Positions 41,901 to 52,758 of a stretch of 64,000 nucleotides of DNA are shown here, piece after piece. Below the pieces are notes generated by a model. It had not been told where the DNA came from, made no database searches, and saw only the letters and a list, made by a program, of their open reading frames with translations. Made by a program: the position numbers and the translations under genes. The DNA lies in contig JASAMV010008656.1 of assembly GCA_030248065.1 (NCBI GenBank), forward strand, positions 21,979 to 85,978, in the 5' to 3' direction. Origin of the DNA: Rhynchonema sp. JSB1_4. Taxonomy: Eukaryota; Nematoda; Chromadorea; Monhysterida; Xyalidae. Numbering within the stretch: the stretch's first letter is position 1; every line of letters starts with the position of its first letter.

Positions 41901-44900
41901 CAACCGTCGCATACCCGACTGCTGGGCTCCTCAATGTACTCGCCATTGAATTGCCACATAATCCGTTTCTTGGCCAAGTTCTTGTTGTCGCACGCAATAT
42001 GTCTGTCCACGTACTTGTCACCCTCTTTCAGCGACGTAATGTTTCGAAATCGCGCTGAAATTGGTCATGAAGCTTGTGAGCAGCCAGTGTTTTTTACTGT
42101 CACCTAAAAATTGAAATTTGGCACCAAGAATATTTGAATGCCTGTGGCACTTGCAGTTTGCGCCTTCTTGGTGGCTTTGGCCCCTATTTGGGTGCCAGAA
42201 CCACGTAAATCTAGCTACTTGGGTCCTATTTGATATAACAACCATGTCCCATCAACCAGGTTTTTTTCAAAATTTTCCAGGTGCAACTTGCACCTAACGC
42301 CCTGATTTTCAGCTGCACGTTTGAAATTTTAGGGGCAAGCACAATTTTTGCCAAAAAGTGCCAAAAATTCATTGCTTTTGCTTGATGTTGTATTTCGATG
42401 CCGTTTATTTGCTTGAAACGGCATAATAAAGAAAACACAAAACACAGCCAAATAGGCGTGTTCCAGACAGGGTTTATTGCAAGTAGTATTGCAAGTAGGC
42501 ACTTGACGCTGCAAGCCAAATTTCAATTTGGCAAATAAAATTTCAGATCACTTGCCACATGGCAAGAAGAATTTGGCAAACTCAAGTACTGGAATCAAAA
42601 CGTGTAATTTTGCGCCATAACCTAACTTGCCGAAATGACATGTCACAAACAAAAAATGGAATCAAATACGTGCTAATTTTGCGCCATAACCTAACTTGCC
42701 GAAATGACATGTTTGGAAAAGTAGGGGGCACAACCTACCACCAGAGAGACCAACCACACACAAACACCAACCACCACCCCCCCCCCCCCCCCCCCCCCCC
42801 CCAGCTACACCACTGCTTTGCCATATTTTTGCACACCGCGCGAATATCTGATTCCCGCTCAATTGTCTTATCGTATCGTCTTATCGTGTAACGATGCCAA
42901 AGTAATGCCATAATGATATCTTCCACCCGCGACCGCGAGAAACAACGACTTTACGTTATAGCATCATAATCCCTCATGAGTACACTGCAGATAAACAGAG
43001 ATACCACTAGTCTTCGGACAATTTTTCGCCAATGGAACAATGACTTTGGTCTTTGGAAGTAAAAAGTGTAAAGAATCGCAACCCAGTATTATTCATTTTT
43101 GTTTTTTCCACAGCGTCGAACTTCCCAATGATTCCCTTCGCGTGCGGACTAAGGCACAACATGACGAACCACACCCACAATGCTGCCTAATGTAAAATTA
43201 ATACCAAATCTTGCAATATATGTAGCTCACTTTTGCATTATTTTGAGTGGCAAGTAAACTTTGATTTCGGCAAGTAAAATTTTGGAACAGACATGTAGTT
43301 GAATTTGAAAAGAAAACCATGATTCCTGACCACAACGCTGACTTTCAAGCTGCAAATTCGACAGCAGAAGCTTGGGCAACGAATGGATAGCCGCGCAGCG
43401 AAATTTTTGCAAGTTTTGTGCGAGCTGGAGCCAAGAACGAGTAATGATCACAAGTACTGGACATGTTGGTGTCCAAAAATTTACACCTAACCCTCCAATT
43501 TTTAGGTGCAATTCTGAAATTTCAGGTGCAAATTGCACCTAAAAAGTGTCTAAAAAACCTATGCCAGCAACTGAATGGCAGCCAACGTTTGGGCCGCCTG
43601 GGACCTAACAACAGGCTGGTTTATACTTGTACCAGATTACACATGCCTGAACTTAAGCCGAAGCCTAACAAAACTGGGATCAGGCAATGTCGGGTGCCGG
43701 ATGTCGCATTGAAAAAAACGGCAGGTGTTGGGTTGCTGACGCCGTTGCAAGCATGTGTATCCTACCCCTACCAGCTATGGCCGGCTAAAAAGCCAGAGAA
43801 AACTGGTACCTTTGCTTCGCCGTTCTAACTTATATCGTGCACGCAACGTAAAAATATAGTCTGTGGAAAAACCGTTTTTTCCTGAAAAAAGAACAAAAAA
43901 ACGTTTTTTTCAGAAGCCAAAATAACGAGCCGATATTTTTCCGGGTACTGGAAAAATATCGGAAATTTTCGGAAAGATTTCCAAATTTTCCAAGAAAAAC
44001 TTGGAAAGTTGCGAGGTCAGTTTCTCAAATCAGCCAAAAACACAATTTTTAATGTGTTTTGGACGCCTTGTCCAGCATGACCATTCCTCCCAAAGCAATT
44101 TTAGACCACGTTTTGCCCATGGAACAGGCGACAAACTTTTGGCCTGGAAAAACATCGAAAAAACGGCACTTTTCCGAAGAAAAAACGTTTTTTTTTCAGT
44201 AAAAATATTCTTCCGAAAGAATTGCAACTATAAACTGAACCTCACCGACAGTCACATTCATGGTGATGCTGAAGTCTTCGTCATCATTCTTGCAAATGTA
44301 CTGACCGCTATCTACAACTACGAATGGTCGCTCGAGCGTCGCCCCGCTGCTCAGCACTGCACGACTGTCAGCTTTGTACCTGAAAAATCAGACAGAACAG
44401 TTCGAATGGAAAAAAGCAATGAACAATATTCATAGTCTATCGCCACATGTACATAATCAAAAACCTCACCGAGTTTTGCCCACCGCCCTCCCTATCTTTC
44501 TTACTTCTACCATTCAGCCTCACAAACGAGATTAGTTCGATTCGGGGCCGAATCTAAATTTGGCTGTCAGCAGGAAGATCTATCGCCACAAGTCACGACA
44601 GCAGGATGGACTTCGAACCTGTCAATCCACCCGAATGCTTTATACGTCAAACTCTGCAGTGTTCAAAACTTATCATTCGGGCCAAGAAGAAATCTCTATA
44701 GGAAGACAACGAATATCCTGTTGTTCAAAAAAAAATCTGTCGGACGAAAGGTAGTCATATTAGCAACCAATTATCTGCGTGTATACCATTTCAATTTATC
44801 GATGGCGTGCACATTGTCGCTGGGTGACGACATTTGACAGAGAATGCGAACTGCATCGCCCTCCTGCACCACAATCGCGTGGCCCGCAACGAACGCATTC

Positions 44901-45381
44901 TTGTCCTTGCTCTGATCGGTCAGCGTCAACTCGCGTGTGCTGCGTGCGTCGTTGTCTGCAAACAAACGGCCACGCAGATGGGATATTTTACCCATTTTCA
45001 ATTTTCAGGTGCAGAAATTTAGTGGAAACACACGGGGTTGTACTCTGGATCTGGGGGTTCTGGTTATAATTTTTCACGGCAACTTCTAGTTCTAATTCAT
45101 GGAAGAAAATTGCGATTGACTCAACATTTTTTGTTTCAAATTCTTTCGCGTGCCGTGCAGTTTGCATCCAATTGACAGAATTTCACGTGTAACGGATTTG
45201 ACACATTATGGCGCAAGCGCAAATGTGAAAATTCCTTGAATTCTTTTGACTTTTAGGTGCAAGTAGACAAGACATTTTAGTAACATTATAACATTGGCAA
45301 CAAACACCAACCTGCTGAACATACTCTTGACACAACGCTGATCAGCACAAGGAGGGAACAAGTTTGAGCAGACATCCACAT
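38945..45381 (-). CDS. Basigin/neuroplastin-like immunoglobulin-superfamily membrane protein (3' end unresolved)
   Basis: Exons from the 5' end: 45312-45381, 44787-44955, 44246-44379, 41915-42054, 41466-41619, 40664-40783, 40384-40434, 39931-40050, 38945-39075. Phases join for 363 codons. A signal peptide (MWMSAQTCSLLVLISVV) leads to three Ig-like segments with the expected pairs: ILCQM/LKWY and DSGQYICK; ACDNK/MWQF and GCYVCRH; LLECLVYGYPLPTIKWY and DRYAYVCVAE. The membrane span ALWPFIGIVVEVIVLVIIIL followed by CEKRQQ is the hallmark of basigin-family proteins, including the membrane Pro and Glu. These proteins chaperone monocarboxylate transporters and mediate adhesion. The acidic tail EEEEMDQF continues beyond a weak donor (gttgtt), and I could not find the last exon; read-through would stop at 38771. 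Confidence 0.86.
39435..39780. mobile_element. hAT-type MITE (CAGTGTAGTTCCTGG ends), exact 8-bp duplication
   Basis: Left CAGTGTAGTTCCTGG and right CCAGGAAGTACAGTG are inverted. GTCTGAGT flanks both sides (39427-39434, 39781-39788). The interior is C-rich on one side and G-rich on the other. It is inserted inside an older GCCTAA-containing element spanning about 39314-39850. Confidence 0.85.
41083..41431. mobile_element. hAT-type MITE (CAGTGTAG ends)
   Basis: Starts CAGTGTAGTGGC and ends GCCGCTACACTG. Flanks CTTCCTTA and CTTCCCTA match in 7 of 8 positions. GATGGTTGCAAGGTACC is repeated at both ends. It lies in an intron of the basigin-like gene. Confidence 0.75.
42777..42802. repeat. Poly-C tract
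   Basis: Twenty-six consecutive C within an intron of the basigin-like gene, next to CAGCTACACCACTG, which resembles the end of the CAGTG element family. Confidence 0.9.
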
Positions 45382-45596
45382 GCTGGCAGGAATGGTGAAG
45401 TGAAGGCAAACCGCGATCGGCTTTTTCTCTGGTCTCTGATCTGTCGCAATCGCAATAGCAAATACGCTTTTGGACTGGTCGGTATGGTATGGTCTCTGGT
45501 CGGTTTGGTACCTGACAATAAGCCTAAACCTAAGTCCAAAGTATAGTTCGCCCAGCCACAGCACTGTACCCGGGGGGTCCTCACCCCAGGAACTAC

Positions 45597-45730
45597 ACTA
45601 ACTCACAGTAACTAACACTAACGTTTACACTAACACTAACATTAACATTAACACTAACATAAACGCAAGGATTTTCTCTTTTGTATTTACTTTTATGTTA
45701 ACGTTTGTGTTTGTGTTAATGCTAACCAGG
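45597..45730. repeat. Palindrome with CTAACA/GTTAAT arms
   Basis: The left arm repeats AACACTAAC/AACATTAAC, the right arm GTTAACG/GTGTTTGTGTTAATG, and the centre AAACGCAAGGATTTTCTC resembles the core of the 15973-16264 palindrome. Confidence 0.65.
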
Positions 45731-45739
45731 GTAGTACTT

Positions 45740-48700
45740 GGGGAGTCCCCCAAATTCATCTATGATCTATCGTCAACACAGTTCCTGTGGGAGGGCCCCC
45801 CTCGGGTACGCTATCTCCCCCTCGGGTAGCACACAATCTATAGTAGTGGCAGGGGGGTTGGGGGTTACCCCCTCTCAGTACTTACCCACCCAGTTTTGGA
45901 TGTGCTCTGGAGGGGGGATACCTACTGTACCGGCCTTAGAGAGGGGGATACAGTGGTGGAGGTGGGGGGGTTTGGGGGGGGTCAGTACAGTAGGTATCCC
46001 CCCTCGCCTGGTACAGTAGGTATCCCCCCGATGTCTGGCATGGTACAGTAGGTATCCCCCCCCGTATTTTCACCCCGGTACAGTAGGTATCCCCCCCGAT
46101 TTTGCCCCAAAAGTGCCAATTTTTGACCAAAATGCCCAAAATTAGTGTAAAATCAGTGGTTTTTGCCTCAAATTACCCAAAATTCGCGCGCTACGCGGGC
46201 AAATACTACGTTTTCACACGATTCCACACATAATAAACACATTAAAAATTTTCACCCCAAAACCTAACCCCCCCCCCAACCGCCCCCGCCAGACCCCCCC
46301 TAGGTACATAACCCCCCAGGCCATCGGCTTTGGTACAGTAGGCAGTGTTGGAGGTGGGGGGGGGGTTTTGGGGGGTAGCCCCCCCAGTACAGTAGGTATC
46401 CCCCGATGTTTGGCACGGTACATTAGGTATCCCCCCGATTTTCACCCCGGTACAGTAGGTATCCCCCCCGATTTTGCCTCAAAAAGTGCCAATTTTTTAC
46501 CAAAATGGCCAAAATTAGTGTAAAATCAGTGGTTTTTACCTCAAATTACCCCAAATTCGCGCGCTACGCGCGCAAATACTACGTTTTCACACGATTCCAC
46601 ACATAATAAACACATAAAAAATTTTCACCCCAAAACCTAACCCTCCCAACCCCCCCTGGGTACATAACCCCCCCAGGCCATCGGCTCTGGTACAGTAGGT
46701 ATCCCCCCCTCTCCGAGCGCGGTACAGTAGGTATCCCCCCTCCAGAGTACCTCCAACACTGACAGTAGGTATCCCCCCCTCTCCGAGCGCGGTACAGTAG
46801 GTATCCCTATACTTGCGGGCCGAAAAAAAACCGTTTTTTTCCGGAAAAAAAAACCGAAAAAAATCGTTTTTTTCCGAGGCCCGGAAAAATACGTTTTTAT
46901 TTTTCCGGAAATTTTTCCAAGTGGCTACTTTTGGAAAAAAACGGTTTTTTTCCAAAAATTTCCGAGATATTTTCCAAGGTTGCGAAAGGATGATGTCAAA
47001 CCCACTGTAAATCGGTACTAAACAGTTCAAAATGAGCGCTTTTTAATCTTCAAGTGCATTTATAGCCTGTTTCAGGCCATTTCCCGACGAAATTTTCTCC
47101 AAAATAGGCGTTTTTGGACCATGGGTATCCTTAAGTACTGGAAAAATATTTGGAAAAAAACGGTTTTTTCCGAAAAAAAACGGTTTTTTTCCAAAAATAT
47201 ATTTTGCGGAAAAATACGCAAGTATAGGTATCCCCCTCCAGAGTACCTCCAACACTGGGGGGATACCAACTGTACCAGAGCCGACGGCCTGGGGGGTTAT
47301 GTACCTGGGGGGTTTGGAGGGTTAGGTTTTGGGGTGAAAATTTTTAATGTTTTTATTATGTGTGGAATCGTGTGAAGACGAAGTATTTGCGCGTGTAGCG
47401 CGCGAATTTTGGGTAGTTTGAGGTAAAAACCACTGATTTTACACTAATTTTGGCCATTTTGGTCAAAAATTGGCACTTTTGGGGCAAAATCGGGGGATAC
47501 CTACAGTACCAGGGTGAAAATCGGGGGGATACCTACTGTACCACGCCAAACATCGGGGGGATACCTACTGTCAGATGTCAGTGCTGTGGCTGGGGGGAGG
47601 GGGTCCCCCAATGCTACCCTACCCGCCCCGGCCTGGTACAGTGGTGTAGCTACCCAGGCGGGGCGACAACCTACTGTACCACCAAAAATGTGGGGCGGCA
47701 ACCTACCTACTGTACCGGCCGAGCTAGGGGGGGAAGAAAATTTTTTAGGTCGAAATTTTGATGAAAATAACTCTAAAACGCTTATTTCGCGCGTAGCGCG
47801 CGATATTTCGCCTATTTGGAGTGAAAAATACCGATTTTATACCATTTTGAGCCAAAAATAGCAACCTACTTTACCAGCCGCCGGGCGGCGACCTACCTAC
47901 TGTACCAGGATGGAGCGTCAGTCAACCTACCTACCTACTGTACCCAGGGGGGACCCCCCACCCACCCTGCAACACCATTGCCTACTGTACCACGCGAGGG
48001 GGATACCTACTGTACTGGGGGGCTACCCCCCAGCTCCAACACTGTACCCACCACAAAACCCGAGGTGGTTGAGTACTTACCTATCACAACTCCAAATCAT
48101 ACCTCTCACACGCAATTTTATACCTTTTTAAGGCAAAAATCGGTGTTTTTCGACTTTATTTTCCCAAAAACGCCCCCTCCCCGGAATAGAGCCCCCCGCA
48201 ATAGAGCCCCCCAAAATGGTTCGGGTCAGTGAGTTAATAGAGCCCCCCTGCCCTTCTATTTAGGTTTTTACGGTAAGCTCAATGGCTCGCCACAGTGTAG
48301 TTCCTGGTCCGGCGCGGCGGTTAGTGTACCTACCGTATTGTCGGAAATAGAACCCCCCATTAATTGACCCCCGCCCATTAATTCAACCCCCCTAACTGGC
48401 TCGAAATCAAAAATAGAACCCCCCATTAATTGACTTGACCCCCCCATTAATAGAACCCCACCCCCAACCTTCACCGTACCACAAATTTAGTGGTATGGTA
48501 GGGCTGTGTTGTTGTGTCAAACGTTGGTTAAGCTTGCGTACACAACAGAATACAGCTTTTTAAGCATAATTGCCGCTGTTGAAGTTAGAAAATACCGAAA
48601 ACAAGCCATTTTTATGGGCATTATTAACAATGATTTTTTTCGTCGGGGGGCCAAATGAAAAATATAACCCCCCAATAATTGACCCCCCCATAAATTGAAC

Positions 48701-50640
48701 CCCCCAAAATGACCCCAGTGAAAAAATAGACCCCCCCGGGTTCTATTTCCGACAATACGGTACCCCTTTTTTCCGTGCGGCGGTTAGTGTACCGTATTGT
48801 CGGAAATAGAACCCCCCCCATTAATTGAACCCCCCTAAATGGCTCGAAATCAAAATAGAACCCCCCATTAATTGACCCCCCCCCTCCATTAATAGAACCC
48901 CACCCCAACCTTCACCGTACCACAGATTAGTGGTATGGTAGGGCTGTGTTGTTGTGTCAAACGTTGTTTAAGCTTGCGCACACAACAGAATCAAGCTTTT
49001 AAAGCATAATTGCCGCTGTTGAAGTTAGAAAATACCGAAAACAAGCCATTTTTATGGGCATCAGTAACAACGATTTTTTTCGTCGGGGGGGCCAAATGAA
49101 AAATATAACCCCCCCAATAATTGACCCCCCCCCCATAAATTGAACCCCCCAAAATGACCCCAGTGAAAAAATACCGTATTGTCGGAAATAGAACCCGAAC
49201 CCGGGGGGTCTATTTTTTCACTGGGGTCATTTTGGGGGGTTCAAGTTATGGGAGGGGTCAATTATTGGGGGGGGTTATATTTTTCATTTGGCCCCCCGAC
49301 GAAAAAAATCGTTGTTACTGATGCCCATAAAAATGGCTTGTTTTCGGTATTTTCTAGCTTCAACAGCGGCAATTATGCTTAAAAAGCTTTATTCTGTTGT
49401 GTGCGCAAGCTTAAACAGCGTTTGACACAACAACACAGCCCTACCATACCACTAATCTGTGGTACGGTGAAGGTTGGGGGTGGGGTTCTATTAATGGAGG
49501 GGGGTCAATTAATGGGGGGGTTCTATTTTTGATTTCGAGCCATTTAGGGGGGTTCAATTAATGGGGGGGTCAATTAATGGGGGGGTTCTATTTCCGACAA
49601 TACGGTAGACCCCCCGGGTTCTATTTCCGACAATACGGTACCTGTACCCTGTACCTCCCTGGGGGGGAAGGGGGGGGCAGTGTAGTTCCTGGTCCGGAGG
49701 GGGAACAGACGTACCCTCCACTATTTTCGGAGGGGGAACAGACGTACCTACCTGGGGGGGAAGGGGGGGGGGGAAGTCCCAATTTGGGGGGGGGGGACGG
49801 AAAAAAGTCATTTTTTGAGGTCGAAAAATTGGACTATTTTTGCCTTCTTTTGCGAAAAATCTCCTATAAAAAGGGTATTTTGGCGTTTTTTTGGAGGTTT
49901 CACCTAAAGTTTACCTATTTTTGGCCTAAAAATGCCTATTTTAGGCCTAAATTTGCCCATTTTAGGAAAAAAATTGGGGGAGCAGACGTACCCGGAGGGG
50001 GAACAGTGGGGCAGGCGTACCTCGGAGGGGGAACAGACGTACCCGAGGGGGGGGGGGGGGCGGCCCGCCCCCCCCCCCCCCCCCCAGGAACTACACTGCC
50101 TCGGAGGGGGAACAGACGTACCCGAGGGGGGGGTCCCCCCCCCCCCCCCCCAGGAACTACACTGAAGGGGGGGGGGAACCCAAATCCAGGAAAAAGTCAC
50201 TTTTTGAGGTCGAAAATTTGACCGATTTTTGCCCCTTTTTGGAAAAATTCTCCATAAAAAGGGTATTTTGGCGACTTTTGACATCATTGACCTAAAAATC
50301 ACCCATTTTATGCCTAAAAATGCCCATTTTAGGCCTAAAAATGCCGATTTTAGGCAAAAATTGAGGCGGTTAGTGTACCTGGCGCGGCGGTTTGTGTACT
50401 AGTGTACCTTGGTCGCGGCGGTTAGTGTACCTTAGGAGGTGGACCCCCCCCTCCCCCCAGGAACTACCGTAAAAACCTAAAGACAGCCCCCCCGGAATAG
50501 AGCCCCCCCCCCGTAATACAGCCCCCCCCCCCCCCAAAAAGGGGTCAGTGAATTAATAGAGCGCCCCCGGAATTGAGCCCCCCCCCCCCTAAGTAACATC
50601 CCCTATACAGTAGTGTAGGCTTGACAGTGGCGCACAGGTA
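45740..50640. repeat. Five kilobases of C/G-rich nested repeats, no gene
   Basis: GGTACAGTAGGTATCCCCC and its complement recur many times in 45900-48020, with inverted orientation on either side of about 47000. From 48310 to 49640, three roughly 420-bp units carry CCGTATTGTCGGAAATAG, AACCCCCCATTAATTGACC and a shared core (GTGGTATGGTAGGGCTGTG); the third unit is inverted. From 49670 to 50620, GGAGGGGGAACAGACGTACC repeats between CAGTGTAGTTCCTGG ends. Many runs exceed ten C or G. Apparent open frames are proline/glycine-rich artefacts. Confidence 0.85.
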
Positions 50641-52758
50641 CATTTATGCACGTTCGTTGTTCATTCAGAGCATATAATACGCCTCTTATTGACCAATAGA
50701 CACGAATAAATGCGATTACAAGCGAAAAAACATCCTTTCAAACCCGTTTTTAGGGGTTTTTGGGGGTTTTTTTGGGAACATTTTTTTCGGGTGCGGGTGA
50801 GGAATTTAAGGAGGGCCCCCCGGAATAGAGCCCCCCCCCCGTAAAAAAGGCCCCCAAAAGGGGGTGAGCGCCTCTATGTCCCCCCCCCCCTCTTACGGTT
50901 CTTCCGGTACGCTGGCTTGCCACGACACCACCGTGCCGACAAAATGTTCTGTAAATGCTGTTTCTCTTAGATGCCATTACGATATAATATAAGTAAAAAA
51001 AAGAAAAAAAGGAAAAAATAGGAAACGAATAAGGGCACTCTGAAATTATTTTCAAAAAAAACCAGGAAAAAGAAACTAATTCATTCATTACCTGTCTGGG
51101 GGCTGGAACAACACCACCATCTTTTCCTTGTTTTCTTCATTAGCCCAGCCTTAGCCTAGGCGTAGGCTTAGGCCTAGGCTTAGGCTTAGGCCTACGCCTA
51201 GGCTTCTAAGGCTTGGACTTAAACGTAATCTGAAGCGGCTGGCCTCAAAACGTCGTTTTCTGCCTTTTATAGGCGATAGGCGTGGATGATTTTCCAAAGA
51301 TTTTTAACTCCTCTTGGATACGGCAGTTTCGCGTCAGTTGGATTCCATTTTAATCCGGAAAATCCGTTTAATCCGTTTTATTTATAATCAGTCTTCCCGG
51401 CACGGTGTGAATTCCATCTCCGCGTCAATTTCATTCGCTCCAGCAGAGATCGGAAACGGGCCGGCCCGAATTTTGGACTTGGTCGACCGGGCCGGGCCGG
51501 GTCGAGCAGCCCGGCCAGGTCCGGCCCGGTATGCCTAAATTCGAACGAAATTACCATTTTTTTGAACCAAGATTTGCAAAGTTTTTGCGCTTCGCGTAAT
51601 AACATTTCCTAACTAGGATCAAAGTGCCAAGGCAGTGTCGTACTTTGAGATGGCCTTCAAGTTTCGATGCTATAATGGGAGAAAACAAGCATTTACCTCT
51701 TTCTTTGATGCTACAAATGGGCAAAACAAGGCTGGACGGACGTCCAGCAGTGCTGTCAAAGTACTGGGCGCCCCGGCGCGGCGGGCTAGCCAACACATAC
51801 GTGAAACCATTGCAGAAACCATCTTATGAAACTGATTGTTCGCTTAATGTGTCCGTTGCTTGGAATCAAACTCAGTTTCGTTTCGTACGGACTCAAACAC
51901 AACGGTTTCGTTTCATATGGACCCAATGTGTTTTATTTCGACTCAGTTACGTTTAGTTTTGACCCTGGCCCAGTTTAAAAAAAACTGAATCTGGTGTCCA
52001 AACGAAAATTTCGTGTTTGTTGGACTGGGTTTGTTTTCTTCGGGCTCAAGTTCAACCTCAGTATGGACTCATGCGCAGTTTTGTCCCTCTGTCCTATTTT
52101 GGCAGACTCAGGTTCGTTTGTTTCTGAACTGAGTTTCACTTTTTGGAACTGGTTTTTGCTGTGATTGGTATTTTTGCTTCAATGCAGCCCTCAAGACAAG
52201 AGTCACTGTTCTGATTGGTTTTAACAAACAGACAGGTCGTGGCATCGTCAGTGTAAATGCGCCTCACGGATATTTCGAATTATGTTCCTGTTCTCCACAT
52301 GAGACAGACTCAATCTCAATGTATCAGCAGGGTGGCTGTGAGAAAAAGCGGTCTACAATAATTAAACTTTCTTTCCTTGTTCACACCTTCTTTGTGTTGC
52401 ATGATTGATTTGCTCCACAAAACGACTACAATCTAAAATCAACTGTCATAAAAATCTGAGCCGAAATGCGATCTGATGTAAGTCTGTGTCGCGCCAAAGT
52501 CAAAATTCTCGAACAAAGGTAAAGGTGCGCTGATTGAAAGTGCCGTGCGAAATAATCAATCAAAACCGTTTATGTAGGCTTTCAACACCAGCATGGGCCG
52601 TTTTGCATAGCAAACAAATGACACATTAAAAATTCGGCACAACAAAATTCACAATAACGGTGAGACAATCAAAACCAATGTTGCAAACAGAAATCTTTCG
52701 GACAGCATAAAAAACTTAATGGTTGAAACGATTTCACAGTCGAACTTCATATTGAGTC
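50641..52758. other. Intergenic region, repeats only
   Basis: Includes degenerate TTAGGC copies at 51140-51215, a GGGCCGG-rich palindromic stretch at 51455-51535, and repeated AACTCAGTTTCGTTTCG words at 51860-52140. No exon was recognised. Confidence 0.4.
51140..51215. repeat. Degenerate TTAGGC repeat
   Basis: TAGGCTTAGGCCTAGGCTTA and similar units in mixed orientation, an interstitial telomere-like block. Confidence 0.6.

Noticed and set aside
49577..50302. Pro/Gly-rich frames of 130-210 residues
   Set aside because: They follow homopolymer C/G repeats and occur on both strands; no conserved protein features.
51551..51956. Open frames at 51551-51956 considered as a transposase fragment
   Set aside because: No catalytic or zinc-finger motif could be recognised, and both strands are open.
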